This document shows positions 20,910-30,751 of a stretch of 64,000 nucleotides of DNA, piece after piece. The DNA comes from Buchnera aphidicola (Cinara piceae) (GTDB lineage: Bacteria > Pseudomonadota > Gammaproteobacteria > Enterobacterales > Enterobacteriaceae). Position 1 is the first letter of the stretch. The number at the start of each line of letters is the position of its first letter. A program made the position numbers and the translations under genes. The stretch lies in NCBI RefSeq assembly GCF_900699035.1, contig NZ_LR217739.1:186001-250000 (forward strand), given 5' to 3'. A model generated the notes under the pieces. The model ran no database searches and had not been told where the DNA came from. It saw nothing but the letters and a program-made list of their open reading frames with translations.

Positions 20910-21081
20910 TGTTACAAGAAAAATAATGAATATATTAAATTTTTATTTATATTTTTTGATAAAAATATTATTTATACGAAGTATTTTAATATTAATAAAT
21001 AAAAAATAATATTTTTTATAAATAAAAATTATTTTTATTTTTATGAAATTTTTTTTAATATTAATTTAGTAATAAAACAAG

Positions 21082-21122
21082 AACACCAAACAAAATATAG
21101 TATAACTTCTTTTGTTGGTGTT
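21082..21122. terminator. Bidirectional terminator between lipA and sppA
   Basis: Hairpin AACACCAA(A)CAAAA (21082-21095) with TTTTGTTGGTGTT (21110-21122): 13 base pairs and one bulged A, 14-base loop, followed by TTTATTTA on the plus strand. It lies between two convergent genes. Confidence 0.75.
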
Positions 21123-21146
21123 TTTATTTACTAAATATAATTCAAT

Positions 21147-23015
21147 TTATTTTATTTTATAATCATCGTAATAAAGAGACATTAATTGATTAAATTCAAA
21201 TATATTAGTTATATAAAAGATGTTGTTATAAAAAATAGATATTTTATTGATAAGTTCTTTAGATACAAAAGTATATAAAACATTTTTCAATACATTTGTT
21301 GTTAATAAATTTATTTTTTCTTTTAGAAAATTAATTAACGAATAGTCAGTGTCTAACCATAATACATTATAATCTTTAACATTAGCTAATTGCGCGGCTT
21401 TCTTAACAGCGGAATCTATATCACCAATTTCATCAACTAATCCTACTTTTTTTGCATTTGCTCCCATCCATACTCGTCCTTGCGCAATATCACTTATTTC
21501 ATCTATTGATTTGTGACGTGCTTTAGCTACAATTGTAATAAATTTATTGTATCCATTAGAAATTTCTAAATTCATTTTCTTCTTATATTGCTCTGAAAGA
21601 CTATTAAATAAATTATAACTACTATTATATTTTGTATCTATTATTTGATTGGTTATACCTAAAGTAGATAATATTTTTTCTAAAGTAGGAACAACAGAAA
21701 AAATACCAATAGAACCAGTTAATGTTGTTTTATGTGCAAAAATATAATCACCTGCTGTAGCAATCCAATAACCTCCAGAAGCAGCAACATCTCCCATAGA
21801 AATTATTAGCGGTTTTTTATGTTTATGTAATTCAAGTAATTTTTTTCTCATTATTTCTGAAATTTCAACGTTACCACCTGGACTATTAATTCTCAATACT
21901 ACCGCTTTAACATTTTTATCATGTTTTGCAATATATATTTGATCCGCAACAGATCTAACATTCATAGCATTAACTGCATTAATATTACTTCCAATAACTC
22001 CATTAGCTAGTATTATTGCAATTTTATTAGGACTTGAATCTGTTATTTTTTTCTTTATTTTATAATCATGAATATCAATTGTTTCATAATCAGTATCATT
22101 GCTTTTTTTATAAAACATATCAATTAAATATTTATTAACACTATTTTTATCCACAAGATAATCTACTAAATTATAATGTAATGCATATTTTGCATAATTA
22201 TTATTATGTTTTTGTAAATATTTTGTTATCTCATCAGGATTAGGACATATTTCTCTAATTGGAATGTTTCTATTATGTGCTATATCTTGTACAAATTTTT
22301 TCCATTTATATTGGATTATATCTTGTTCTATTTTTTTATTTTCTTTTGATGGTGAATTTCTTAAAAACGGTTCAACAGCAGATTTATATTTCCCTATTTT
22401 AAATACATTCATGTTTATATGAAATTTATCTAAAAATTTTTTTAAATATATTTTACTAGTAGAAATTCCATTTATTTGAATATTTCCTTCTTGTGATAAG
22501 AAAATTTTATCTGAAAAACTTGCTAAATAATATGCTCCCTGTGAATAACATCTTCCTATAGTGACAACAGGTTTTTTAGATTCTTTAAATTCATTTATTT
22601 TTTTTCCAATATATTCTAAAACTACTTGATTACTAGAAAAACGATCATCTGCTCTTAACATCAATCCAACAATTTCAGGATCATTTTTTGCTTGTTCAAT
22701 TTTGTCAGTAATTTCAAAAATAGAAGTAATTTTTTCTTCATCCTCTTTTTTTTTTGAAAGAGATGCATTATATTTATTTGTTAAAGCTTCTGAAACTGAT
22801 ATCTCTTCTATTTTACTGGTTAAACTTACTATTAATAATTTTGGTTTTATACTTGGAATTGGGGCGTTAGTATGTTTTTTAAAATGCAAAGCTACCCAAA
22901 TTGTTATGCCAATTATTACTAACAACACTGTGTGTAAAAATATCTCTTTTATTATGTTTAATAACTTATTTATATATTTAAATGTTTGCAATACGAATTT
23001 TAAAATTTTCTGCAT
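21147..23015 (-). CDS. sppA: Signal peptide peptidase A (protease IV)
   Basis: A 622-residue protein (E. coli 618) with one N-terminal membrane anchor (about residues 28-45, TVLLVIIGITIWVALHF) and two tandem S49 peptidase domains. The catalytic Lys is in FKIGKYKSAVEPFLRN and the catalytic Ser in GDVAASGGYWIATAGDYI; TLTGSIGIFSVVPTLEKIL follows. It degrades cleaved signal peptides in the membrane, downstream in function of LepB. It lies about 330 bp after yciA on the same strand. Confidence 0.95.
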   Translation of the reverse strand: MQKILKFVLQTFKYINKLLNIIKEIFLHTVLLVIIGITIWVALHFKKHTNAPIPSIKPKLLIVSLTSKIEEISVSEALTNKYNASLSKKKEDEEKITSIFEITDKIEQAKNDPEIVGLMLRADDRFSSNQVVLEYIGKKINEFKESKKPVVTIGRCYSQGAYYLASFSDKIFLSQEGNIQINGISTSKIYLKKFLDKFHINMNVFKIGKYKSAVEPFLRNSPSKENKKIEQDIIQYKWKKFVQDIAHNRNIPIREICPNPDEITKYLQKHNNNYAKYALHYNLVDYLVDKNSVNKYLIDMFYKKSNDTDYETIDIHDYKIKKKITDSSPNKIAIILANGVIGSNINAVNAMNVRSVADQIYIAKHDKNVKAVVLRINSPGGNVEISEIMRKKLLELHKHKKPLIISMGDVAASGGYWIATAGDYIFAHKTTLTGSIGIFSVVPTLEKILSTLGITNQIIDTKYNSSYNLFNSLSEQYKKKMNLEISNGYNKFITIVAKARHKSIDEISDIAQGRVWMGANAKKVGLVDEIGDIDSAVKKAAQLANVKDYNVLWLDTDYSLINFLKEKINLLTTNVLKNVLYTFVSKELINKISIFYNNIFYITNIFEFNQLMSLYYDDYKIK

Positions 23016-23348
23016 GTTATTAATGAACCCTAATAATTATGTTTTTTTTGAAAAAAATTAAATAATAATAAAAATTATTATAAAAAAATAATATTTTTGA
23101 AAAATATGTTAATCAATAAAAATTATTGATTATTTAATAAAAATGTATATAAATATTAAATAAAAATTAAATCTTATATCACATTAATCATAAAAAATAT
23201 TTTCATAAAACATTATTAAATTATTTTTAATATTAAATCATGTATATCTGTTTTTTAATTTTATAAATATTCTTATAAAAAAATAATTATTTTTTTAAAT
23301 TTAATTTAATTATTAATATAAAAATATTATATTTAATTGTATGAAAAA
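23016..23348. other. Gene-free spacer between yciA and sppA
   Basis: About 330 bp, almost entirely A/T. It must hold the sppA promoter on the minus strand, but I cannot pick out boxes with confidence and see no coding remnant. Confidence 0.5.
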
Positions 23349-23774
23349 TTATATACCATTCGTTATAGGTAATATTCTAGGTTTACCATATTTATCTATA
23401 GCTACATAAACAAATGTAGCAGTATTTGTACAATATAATAAACTGAAAGAACAAGAATTTATTTTTTTAACCCAAACCTCTATTTCTATAGTTATAGAAG
23501 TATTACCTATTTTAATGCAGCGTGCATAACAATTTACTATATCTCCCGCTGATATTGGTTTTAAAAAATTTATATATTTCACATATACAGTAGAAACTTT
23601 ACCTTTAGAAATTTCTTTAGCTAAAATACCTCCTCCAATATCCATTTGAGACATAATCCATCCTCCAAAAATATTTCCATTAACATTTTTGTGGGCAGGC
23701 ATAGCAATTGTTTTTAACATTAAATTTTTATCACATACAATATCAACATTTTTATTTTTTAACATTTTATTCAC
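23349..23774 (-). CDS. yciA: YciA, acyl-CoA thioesterase
   Basis: A 141-residue hotdog-fold thioesterase (E. coli 132). NGNIFGGWIMSQMDIGGGILA is the family signature with the catalytic Asp, followed by FLKPISAGDIVNCYARCIKIG, IEIEVWVKK and TFVYVAIDKYGKPR. It hydrolyses acyl-CoAs in the cytosol; in the genus it has been suggested to tune CoA or membrane lipid pools. Near yciC and trpA as in E. coli. Confidence 0.93.
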   Translation of the reverse strand: MNKMLKNKNVDIVCDKNLMLKTIAMPAHKNVNGNIFGGWIMSQMDIGGGILAKEISKGKVSTVYVKYINFLKPISAGDIVNCYARCIKIGNTSITIEIEVWVKKINSCSFSLLYCTNTATFVYVAIDKYGKPRILPITNGI

Positions 23775-23989
23775 TAAATAAGATATAGAAGTTTTTTTTG
23801 AAAAGAATTTTTTTATAAAAAATTATATTTTTTAAATATATAAATTTTTAAATGTAATTAAATAAATATTTACAATTTATTTATTTAATATTTTTAAAAT
23901 TATTAAAAATATTATATTTTGAAAAATTAATAATGATAATTATTTTTTATATAAAAAATAATTATCATTATTAAAATATTTTAAAAGAA

Positions 23990-24745
23990 TTAATTATTAA
24001 TATTATTAACTTTAGAATAAATATAAAATCTAAATAAATATATGATTATATAAGAAAAATATATATTTATAAAAAAATTTAATAAAAAAATATTTATATA
24101 TGCTGGAAACATAAAAAATATTTTAAAAAATATAAAAATTAATTTTCTAAATATTAAATTTAATAAAATAATCGGCATAATAATATACATATTATAAAGA
24201 AGTATTTTTATACTATATATAAATGAATAAAAAATATTTTTTTTTTCTATAAAAAATATAATAAGAGACATAAAAGATGCAAGAGATAATAATACTTTAG
24301 GTAATATAAAAATATTAAATTTAGTTCCTATTAATAAAAATTGTAAATATAAAAGAGGCATACATAAAAAAAAAGATTGAAATATTTTTATTATTGTATA
24401 ATAAATATTTTTTAAAATAGAAGATGAAATAAAATATATTAAATATAAAACAGATATAAACAAAAAAAAATTGCTAATAATAGAACAAAATGCTTTTATA
24501 AATTCTATATAAAAAATAACTTTTTTTTGATTAATATTCATATTATAAATAATATTGAATAAAGATTCTTTTTTAAAAAAATAACTTGTATATAAAATAG
24601 ATAATTCGATTATTTTGATACTAAAAATATTTTGTAAAAAAATATTTATTAATGCACTTATAATGGAATACACGAATATATTTATTATATTCTTATAAAA
24701 AAATTGATATGTATCATACATTATAATATATATATTCGACAACAT
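23990..24745 (-). CDS. yciC: YciC, UPF0259 membrane protein of unknown function
   Basis: A 251-residue, strongly hydrophobic protein (E. coli YciC 247) with about six membrane helices (e.g. FLFISVLYLIYFI, IIMPIILLNLIFR, INIFLLNFFINIYFSYIIIYL). Sequence identity to YciC is modest; the call rests on length, helix pattern and the position beside trpA and yciA, as in E. coli. It has one of the strongest ribosome-binding sites in the window, AAAGGAGG, only four bases before the ATG. Function is unknown; another membrane protein is possible but less likely. Confidence 0.7.
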   Translation of the reverse strand: MLSNIYIIMYDTYQFFYKNIINIFVYSIISALINIFLQNIFSIKIIELSILYTSYFFKKESLFNIIYNMNINQKKVIFYIEFIKAFCSIISNFFLFISVLYLIYFISSSILKNIYYTIIKIFQSFFLCMPLLYLQFLLIGTKFNIFILPKVLLSLASFMSLIIFFIEKKNIFYSFIYSIKILLYNMYIIMPIILLNLIFRKLIFIFFKIFFMFPAYINIFLLNFFINIYFSYIIIYLFRFYIYSKVNNINN

Positions 24746-24860
24746 ATATCCTCCTTTAAAAATAAATAATATATGTATATATTAAAAAATAATATTATTA
24801 TGTATTAATTATAATAAGACTATTTATACTAAATATTTTATTATTTTATTTTTTAAATAT

Positions 24861-25673
24861 CTAATATATTGTCTCTTTTTTAAAAATTTTTACTATTTTT
24901 GCTATTTTTTTAAACATTTTATTTTTATTAAATAAATTATTTTCTATTATTTTAATAATACGTGAACCACATATAATACCTTGTACCCCGCTGTTTATAA
25001 TATTTTTAATTTGACTTGCTTTATAAATACCAAACCCTTGTATAATAGGAGGTGAGTTATATTTTTTTAATTTTTTTATTATATTTATTAATAATTTTTG
25101 CGGGTATACTGCTTGTATTCCAGTAATTCCGGGTCTTGATACAAGATATATATAACTTTTACAAACAGCAGCAATTCTTTTAATAAACTTTTTATTTGCA
25201 TCATGAGGGCAAATAAATATTGATGATATATTATTTTTATTTGCTATTTTACGAAAAATATATGATTCCTCTATTGGAAGATCAGCAATTAAAACAGAAT
25301 CAATTTCAATTGAACGACATAATGAATAAAAAACTGGTAATTTTTGACAAAAAATAATATTCGAGTAGGTTAATAATCCAATAGGTATATTAGGATATTT
25401 TTTTCTTATATTAAATATAATATCAAAACATTGTTTAATCGTTATATTATTATTTAATGCTCTAATATGTGAATTTTGTATAACTACTCCATCTGCTATA
25501 GGATCTGAAAAAGGTATTCCTAACTCTAATGCATCAGCACCATTTGTAATTAGAATATCAATAATTTCTAAAGAAATATTTATTGAAGGATCTCCTAATA
25601 CTATAAATGGTATAAAACAACACTCTTTGTTTAAAGATAGGTTTTGGAATAAAGATGTATATCTTGATTTCAT
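24861..25673 (-). CDS. trpA: Tryptophan synthase alpha chain
   Basis: A 270-residue TIM barrel (E. coli 268) that cleaves indole-3-glycerol phosphate and channels indole to TrpB. The catalytic Glu and Asp lie in DALELGIPFSDPIADG (about residues 46-61); VSRPGITGIQ and the phosphate-binding GFGIYKASQI and CGSRIIKII follow. It starts 16 bp after trpB. Last of the trpDC(F)BA set that makes tryptophan for the host. Confidence 0.97.
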   Translation of the reverse strand: MKSRYTSLFQNLSLNKECCFIPFIVLGDPSINISLEIIDILITNGADALELGIPFSDPIADGVVIQNSHIRALNNNITIKQCFDIIFNIRKKYPNIPIGLLTYSNIIFCQKLPVFYSLCRSIEIDSVLIADLPIEESYIFRKIANKNNISSIFICPHDANKKFIKRIAAVCKSYIYLVSRPGITGIQAVYPQKLLINIIKKLKKYNSPPIIQGFGIYKASQIKNIINSGVQGIICGSRIIKIIENNLFNKNKMFKKIAKIVKIFKKETIY

Positions 25674-25689
25674 TGTTTACTCATATTTA

Positions 25690-26865
25690 TTAATTTATTT
25701 TATTATTAATAGTATTAAGATCTTTATCACCCCGACCAGATAAATTAACAATAATAATTTGTTTTTTATCAGGATTTTTATGCATTAATTTTAATGCATA
25801 TGCAATAGCATGTGATGATTCTAAAGCAGGGATAATTCCTTCTAATCTTGATAATTTTAAAAAAGAACTAACTGCTTCTTCATCAGTAATAGTTACATAT
25901 TTAACTCTTTTGATATAATTTAACCAAGCATGTTCTGGTCCAACGGAAGGAAAATCTAAACCAGCTGAAATTGACCAAGATTTTTGAATTTGTCCATCAT
26001 TATTTTGCATGAGATATGATTTCATTCCAAAATAAATTCCTAATTTCCCATCATGTATAGGAGAACCATGTTTTCCTGTATGTAAACCTAAACCCGCAGG
26101 TTCTACTCCAACTAATTTTACAGCATTATCGTTAATAAAAGAAGAAAATATTCCAATAGCATTAGACCCACCACCAACACAAGCTATAACAAAATCTGGT
26201 AAGTTTTTTTCTTTTAATAGACATTGTCTTTTAGTTTCTTTTCCAATAATTTTTTGATATTCTTTAACAATAGTTGGATATGGATGAGGACCAGCTGCAG
26301 TACCAATCATATAATGAGAATTAGAATAACTATTTGCCCAATCTCTCATTGCAGCATTACAAGCATCTTTAAGTGTTGCTGACCCAGATGTTACTGAAAT
26401 AACTTTTGCACCAAGTAATTTCATTCTTAATACATTTTGTGATTGCCTTTGAATATCTTTTTCTCCCATATATATACGACATTTCAAATTTAATAAAGAA
26501 CAAGCTATAGCAGAAGCAACCCCATGTTGACCAGCTCCCGTTTCAGCGATAATATTTTTTTTTTTCATTCTTTTTGCTAATAATGCTTGTCCTAATACTT
26601 GATTAGTTTTATGCGCCCCACCATGTAATAAATCTTCTCTTTTTAAATAAATTTTAGTGTTAGTATGTTTTGTAATATTTCTACATAATGTTAATGGAGT
26701 GGGTCTTCCAGCATAAGAATGTAATAACATATTTAATTTTTTTTTAAATTTTTTATCTTTTTTTGCTTCAATAAATGTTTTTTCTAATTCATATAAAGCT
26801 GGAATTAAAATTTGCGGGACATACATTCCACCAAATTTTCCAAAATAAGGATTTAATATTGTCAT
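25690..26865 (-). CDS. trpB: Tryptophan synthase beta chain
   Basis: A 391-residue PLP enzyme (E. coli 397) joining indole with serine. The PLP lysine is in [30 protein letters not shown] carries the catalytic Glu; the phosphate cup is [19 protein letters not shown] and LSGRGDKD are near the C-terminus. It is 12 bp after trpC(F) and 16 bp before trpA, so the set is tightly co-translated. An 11-base A-run (KMKKKN) remains in frame. Confidence 0.97.
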   Translation of the reverse strand: MTILNPYFGKFGGMYVPQILIPALYELEKTFIEAKKDKKFKKKLNMLLHSYAGRPTPLTLCRNITKHTNTKIYLKREDLLHGGAHKTNQVLGQALLAKRMKKKNIIAETGAGQHGVASAIACSLLNLKCRIYMGEKDIQRQSQNVLRMKLLGAKVISVTSGSATLKDACNAAMRDWANSYSNSHYMIGTAAGPHPYPTIVKEYQKIIGKETKRQCLLKEKNLPDFVIACVGGGSNAIGIFSSFINDNAVKLVGVEPAGLGLHTGKHGSPIHDGKLGIYFGMKSYLMQNNDGQIQKSWSISAGLDFPSVGPEHAWLNYIKRVKYVTITDEEAVSSFLKLSRLEGIIPALESSHAIAYALKLMHKNPDKKQIIIVNLSGRGDKDLNTINNKIN

Positions 26866-26877
26866 ATTTTTAATTGT

Positions 26878-28263
26878 TTAGTTTGATAAATTTTTATTTT
26901 TAGGAAAATATCTCAATATTTTAAATGCTGATATAATTTTTTTAGGATCTTTAATTCCTGGTGATATTTCTAATCCTGAATTAAAATCTAGTCCACGAAA
27001 ACCTAATGTAGATGCTAAAAAACAATTTTTTAAATTTAATCCTCCTGATAACATCATATTCGATGTATTAACTTTTTTAATTAAATTCCAATCAAATGTT
27101 TTTCCGGTTCCACCTTTTTTATTATCTAATAAATAACGATTAATATAGACAATATTATTTATTATTGTGTTTTTATTCATTGAAATAGATTTCCAAATAT
27201 GCACATGCTTTGGTAATAAGATTTTTAATCTTCTAATAAATTCTTGATTTTCTCCTCCATGTAATTGAACTCCATATAAATTAAACTTATTAACTTTTAT
27301 AAGAATATTTTTATCTTCTTCATTACAAAAAACACCGATATATCGTAACAAATTATTCATAATAATTTTTTCACACATTTGATCGTTAATATATCTAGGT
27401 GATTCAGGGACAAAAATTAATCCTCCATATATACAACCGGATTTATCTGCGATATGTGCATCTTTATTTTTTGTTAAACCGCAAATTTTATTATCGCCAT
27501 AAATTAATTTTCGAGTAGAAAATTCTAAATTTTTAGAACGCATTAAATGTGTTCCTACTAAAAAACCATTTACTGTACTACGTAAAGAACGAATACTTTT
27601 ATAACTATCAATTCCTGATTCACAAATAATAATTTTATTTTTAGGAATTAATGGAGCTAATATTCTTGTATTATTTATATTAATAGAAAGATTTTTTAAG
27701 TCTCTATTATTTATTCCAATTACTGAAGCATTTAACAATAATGCACGCTTTAATTCATTAAATGTGTGTATTTCTGTTAAAATACCTAAATTCATACTTT
27801 TAGCAATATTTGATAATTTAATATATTGAGTATCATCTAAAATAGATAACATTAATAAAATTGCATTCGCTTTATTATAACGCGCGTAATATATTTGATA
27901 TGGATCAATAAAAAAATCCTTACATAATAAAGGTTTTTTTGTTTTATTATGCGCTTCTAATAAATAATTAAAATTACCATGAAAAAATTTTTCTTCTGTA
28001 ATTATCGAAATAACATCAGCATATTTATTATAGATTTTTATTATTTTTGAAATATTAAAATTTTTTTTAAATACACCATTTAATGGTGATGCTTTTTTGC
28101 ATTCTAATATAAATGATGGATTATTTTTTTTTAATGCTTTTTCAAAACAATTTTTTGATTGTTTGATCTTATTATAAAAAGAATTTAAAGGTAAATTATT
28201 TTTTTTATATTGAATCCAGCTATATGTACTTTGTAATATTTTAGAAATAATGTTATTTTTCAT
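26878..28263 (-). CDS. trpC: Bifunctional indole-3-glycerol-phosphate synthase / phosphoribosylanthranilate isomerase
   Basis: A 461-residue fusion like enterobacterial TrpC (E. coli about 452). The N-terminal synthase barrel has FILECKKASPLNG and VISIITEEKFFHGNF, then CESGI; the C-terminal TrpF barrel starts at KICGLTKNKDA with its catalytic Cys and ends with GLDFNSGLEISPGIKD, which has the catalytic Asp. Both halves appear active. It starts 8 bp after trpD. Confidence 0.96.
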   Translation of the reverse strand: MKNNIISKILQSTYSWIQYKKNNLPLNSFYNKIKQSKNCFEKALKKNNPSFILECKKASPLNGVFKKNFNISKIIKIYNKYADVISIITEEKFFHGNFNYLLEAHNKTKKPLLCKDFFIDPYQIYYARYNKANAILLMLSILDDTQYIKLSNIAKSMNLGILTEIHTFNELKRALLLNASVIGINNRDLKNLSININNTRILAPLIPKNKIIICESGIDSYKSIRSLRSTVNGFLVGTHLMRSKNLEFSTRKLIYGDNKICGLTKNKDAHIADKSGCIYGGLIFVPESPRYINDQMCEKIIMNNLLRYIGVFCNEEDKNILIKVNKFNLYGVQLHGGENQEFIRRLKILLPKHVHIWKSISMNKNTIINNIVYINRYLLDNKKGGTGKTFDWNLIKKVNTSNMMLSGGLNLKNCFLASTLGFRGLDFNSGLEISPGIKDPKKIISAFKILRYFPKNKNLSN

Positions 28264-28271
28264 AATTTAAT

Positions 28272-29273
28272 TTAATTAAATAATTTGGATAATTTAAGAA
28301 CAAAATTATAAATTTTACCTGAATTAATAAAATTTAAAATATTTAATGTATTATGAGATAGATTATTATATCCTAATACTTTCATTAATAATGCTACATT
28401 AATAGCTACTGTTTTTACATATACAGGCTCTCCTATACCCTTAAATAATTTGATTGTTTCTGTATAATTTTCTGCTTCATTTTTTTCTAAAATAAAATTT
28501 TTAGAATATTTTTTTAAACCAAAATCTTTAGGAGATAAAATATATTCTGTATATTTTTTATTATTTATTTCTGTTATATATATATTATCATATAATGTAG
28601 CTTCATCTATACCCCCACTATGCACAATAATAGCTCTTTGATACTGTAAATTAGATAATATTTTTGCATACAACGGCATTAAATCTTTTTTATATACACC
28701 TATTAATGCAAAAGTAGGTTTAGCAGGATTTAATAATGGACCTAATATATTAAAAATCGTTTTTGTTTTTAACAAACTGCGAATTTTAGATATTTTTTTA
28801 AAACTTGTTAAATAAAAATTAGCAAATAAAAAACAAATATTAAATTGATCAAGACATTTTCGTGATTTTTTAGGTGATATTTTTAAATTTACTTGTAATT
28901 TTTGTAATAAATTTGCAGATCCGGAATTACTAGATGAGTTTATATTACACATTTTTACAATTTTTATTCCATAAGCAGCAGCAACAATTGAACTGACTGT
29001 AGATATGTTAAAGCTGTTTTTTTGATCACCACCCGTACCAACAATATCAGAAATACTATAATTAGGTGCAGGAAAATATTTCATATGCTGTATAACTGAT
29101 TCTCTTGCGCCTATAATTTCTTCATATGTTTCTGTTCGAGATGCCATAATGGCAAGTATAGCAGATATTTGAATATTATTAAGTTTTTCATATAAAATAT
29201 GATTAAATAATATAAAACTTTCTTTTTCAGTTAAACATGTACCAGTGTATATTTTTTTTAGAATTTTTTTCAT
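28272..29273 (-). CDS. trpD: Anthranilate phosphoribosyltransferase
   Basis: A 333-residue stand-alone TrpD, without the fused glutaminase found in E. coli TrpD. VGTGGDQKNSFNISTVSS (about residues 79-96) is the phosphoribosyl pyrophosphate loop and KMCNINSSSNSGSANLLQ the anthranilate-side loop. First gene of trpDC(F)BA here. No trpE or trpG is in the window; in Buchnera these commonly sit on a plasmid or elsewhere. Confidence 0.96.
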   Translation of the reverse strand: MKKILKKIYTGTCLTEKESFILFNHILYEKLNNIQISAILAIMASRTETYEEIIGARESVIQHMKYFPAPNYSISDIVGTGGDQKNSFNISTVSSIVAAAYGIKIVKMCNINSSSNSGSANLLQKLQVNLKISPKKSRKCLDQFNICFLFANFYLTSFKKISKIRSLLKTKTIFNILGPLLNPAKPTFALIGVYKKDLMPLYAKILSNLQYQRAIIVHSGGIDEATLYDNIYITEINNKKYTEYILSPKDFGLKKYSKNFILEKNEAENYTETIKLFKGIGEPVYVKTVAINVALLMKVLGYNNLSHNTLNILNFINSGKIYNFVLKLSKLFN

Positions 29274-29884
29274 TTTATTTTTATATAAAATTATTTTATT
29301 ACAACATAATAATATTAAAATTATTTTTAATACTAATTTAAATATAAATATACTATATTATATGTCTTTAATATATACAACTAAATATTTAAGATACATT
29401 TATTAAAAATAATTTTTATATTTGTTATATTTATATTTTTAATATATTTAATTATCATTAAAACATTTATTATTATGTTGATTATTTAGAGAATCATTTT
29501 TTTAAATGCATATATTAAGAAATTAATTATTTTAGTAAAAAATTTTTATTTAATTTATTGATATAAATACTAATTTTATTAATTTTTATAAAATACTAAA
29601 AATAATTCAAGATATATCAAATATATTTACTAATAAATTAATTATATCTATTTATAATATTTTAAATTCTTTAAAAATATTATTAATTTCATGTTTAATG
29701 ATTATTTTTTTTAAAAAAAATATATATTATGAATTAATATTAAATTCATAATAACATTTTTTTTATAAAAAAAATATTTATATGATTAAAAAATATTTTA
29801 TACAATATAGACATATTATCAAATTCTCGATTTTAAATAATCAATTATATACTTATATTATATTCATATATATTGGAAAAATTT
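29274..29884. other. Divergent spacer between trpD and rluB
   Basis: About 610 bp of nearly pure A/T between divergent genes. It should hold the trp promoter (minus) and the rluB promoter (plus), but no -35/-10 pair is convincing. A run of 8 T then 8 A (29705-29720) and a hairpin TTATGAATT..AATTCATAA (about 29727-29751) are present. No trp leader peptide or operator is evident. No coding remnant seen. Confidence 0.5.
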
Positions 29885-30616
29885 ATGAAAGAAAAAATAC
29901 AAAAAATATTATCTAATTCCGGATTAGGTTCACGTCGTAGTATTGAAAAAAAAATACGTAATAAACTAATTAAAATCAATGGAAAAATTGTATTATTAGG
30001 CGAACGATTTATAAAAAAAGATATTCAATATATTATTTTAAATAATAAAAAAATTTTATTAAAAACAGATATAGTAAAAATTATTATTTATAATAAACCA
30101 ATTGGAGAAATATGTACTAATAAAGATCAATATAATAGAATTACTGTTTTTAAAAAATTACCTAAATTAATTGATTCTAAATGGATTAGTATTGGTAGAT
30201 TAGATATGAATACTTCCGGTTTATTATTATTTACAAATTATGGTGAATTAGCATACAGATTAATGCACCCTAGTTATCAAATTAAAAGAGAATATTTAGT
30301 TAGGGTATTTGGTAAAATATCAAAAAAAAAAATTTTTATTTTAAAACAAGGAATTAAAATAGGTAATTCTATTTCAAAATTTAATGAAATTATTAATTTA
30401 AATTATCAAAAAAAAAATCAATGGTTTAAAGTATCATTATTACAAGGAAAAAATAAAGAAGTACGTTTATTATGGTTGTCTGTTGGTATACAAGTTAATC
30501 GATTAATTCGTATTCGCTATGGTAAAACCGTACTACCAAAAAATCTTAAATCTGGATGTTTTTTAGAATTAAATTCTAGTGCTATAAATAATATTTTTAA
30601 TTCAGTAAATTTATAA
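29885..30616 (+). CDS. rluB: 23S rRNA pseudouridine synthase B
   Basis: 243 residues from the ATG at 29885 (a TTG 12 bases upstream is also in frame). An N-terminal S4 domain (IQKILSNSGLGSRRSIEKK) precedes the RsuA/RluB-type synthase domain: NKPIGEICTNKD, the catalytic GRLDMNTSGLLLFT with its Asp, LMHPSYQIKREYLVRVFG and GKNKEVRLLW. E. coli RluB (291) makes pseudouridine 2605 in 23S rRNA; here the basic C-terminal tail is missing, as expected in reduced genomes. RluB is preferred over RluE/RsuA by alignment. Confidence 0.9.
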   Translation: MKEKIQKILSNSGLGSRRSIEKKIRNKLIKINGKIVLLGERFIKKDIQYIILNNKKILLKTDIVKIIIYNKPIGEICTNKDQYNRITVFKKLPKLIDSKWISIGRLDMNTSGLLLFTNYGELAYRLMHPSYQIKREYLVRVFGKISKKKIFILKQGIKIGNSISKFNEIINLNYQKKNQWFKVSLLQGKNKEVRLLWLSVGIQVNRLIRIRYGKTVLPKNLKSGCFLELNSSAINNIFNSVNL

Positions 30617-30673
30617 TATATAAAATATCTCTATATATTATAAAATTAAAATAATTTTTAATAAATTATTTAT

Positions 30674-30751
30674 AGTAATGATTATTTAAATTTTTTTTAT
30701 ATTTTTTATATGTGAATTATTATTAATTGTTTTTTTTAAATAATCATTACT
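30674..30751. repeat. 17-bp perfect inverted repeat at the rluB/suhB junction
   Basis: AGTAATGATTATTTAAA at 30674-30690 is the exact reverse complement of 30735-30751, with a 44-base loop. The right arm codes for SNDYLK of suhB; the left arm covers the suhB stop. It could act as a terminator for the convergent rluB and suhB. Confidence 0.6.

Noticed and set aside
22702..23061. Open frame on the plus strand opposite sppA, and other antisense frames such as 17605-17979 and 45889-46155
   Set aside because: They mirror well-identified genes on the other strand and show no family resemblance.
29274..29884. Possible trp leader peptide/attenuator upstream of trpD
   Set aside because: No short frame with Trp codons followed by alternative hairpins could be recognised on the minus strand.
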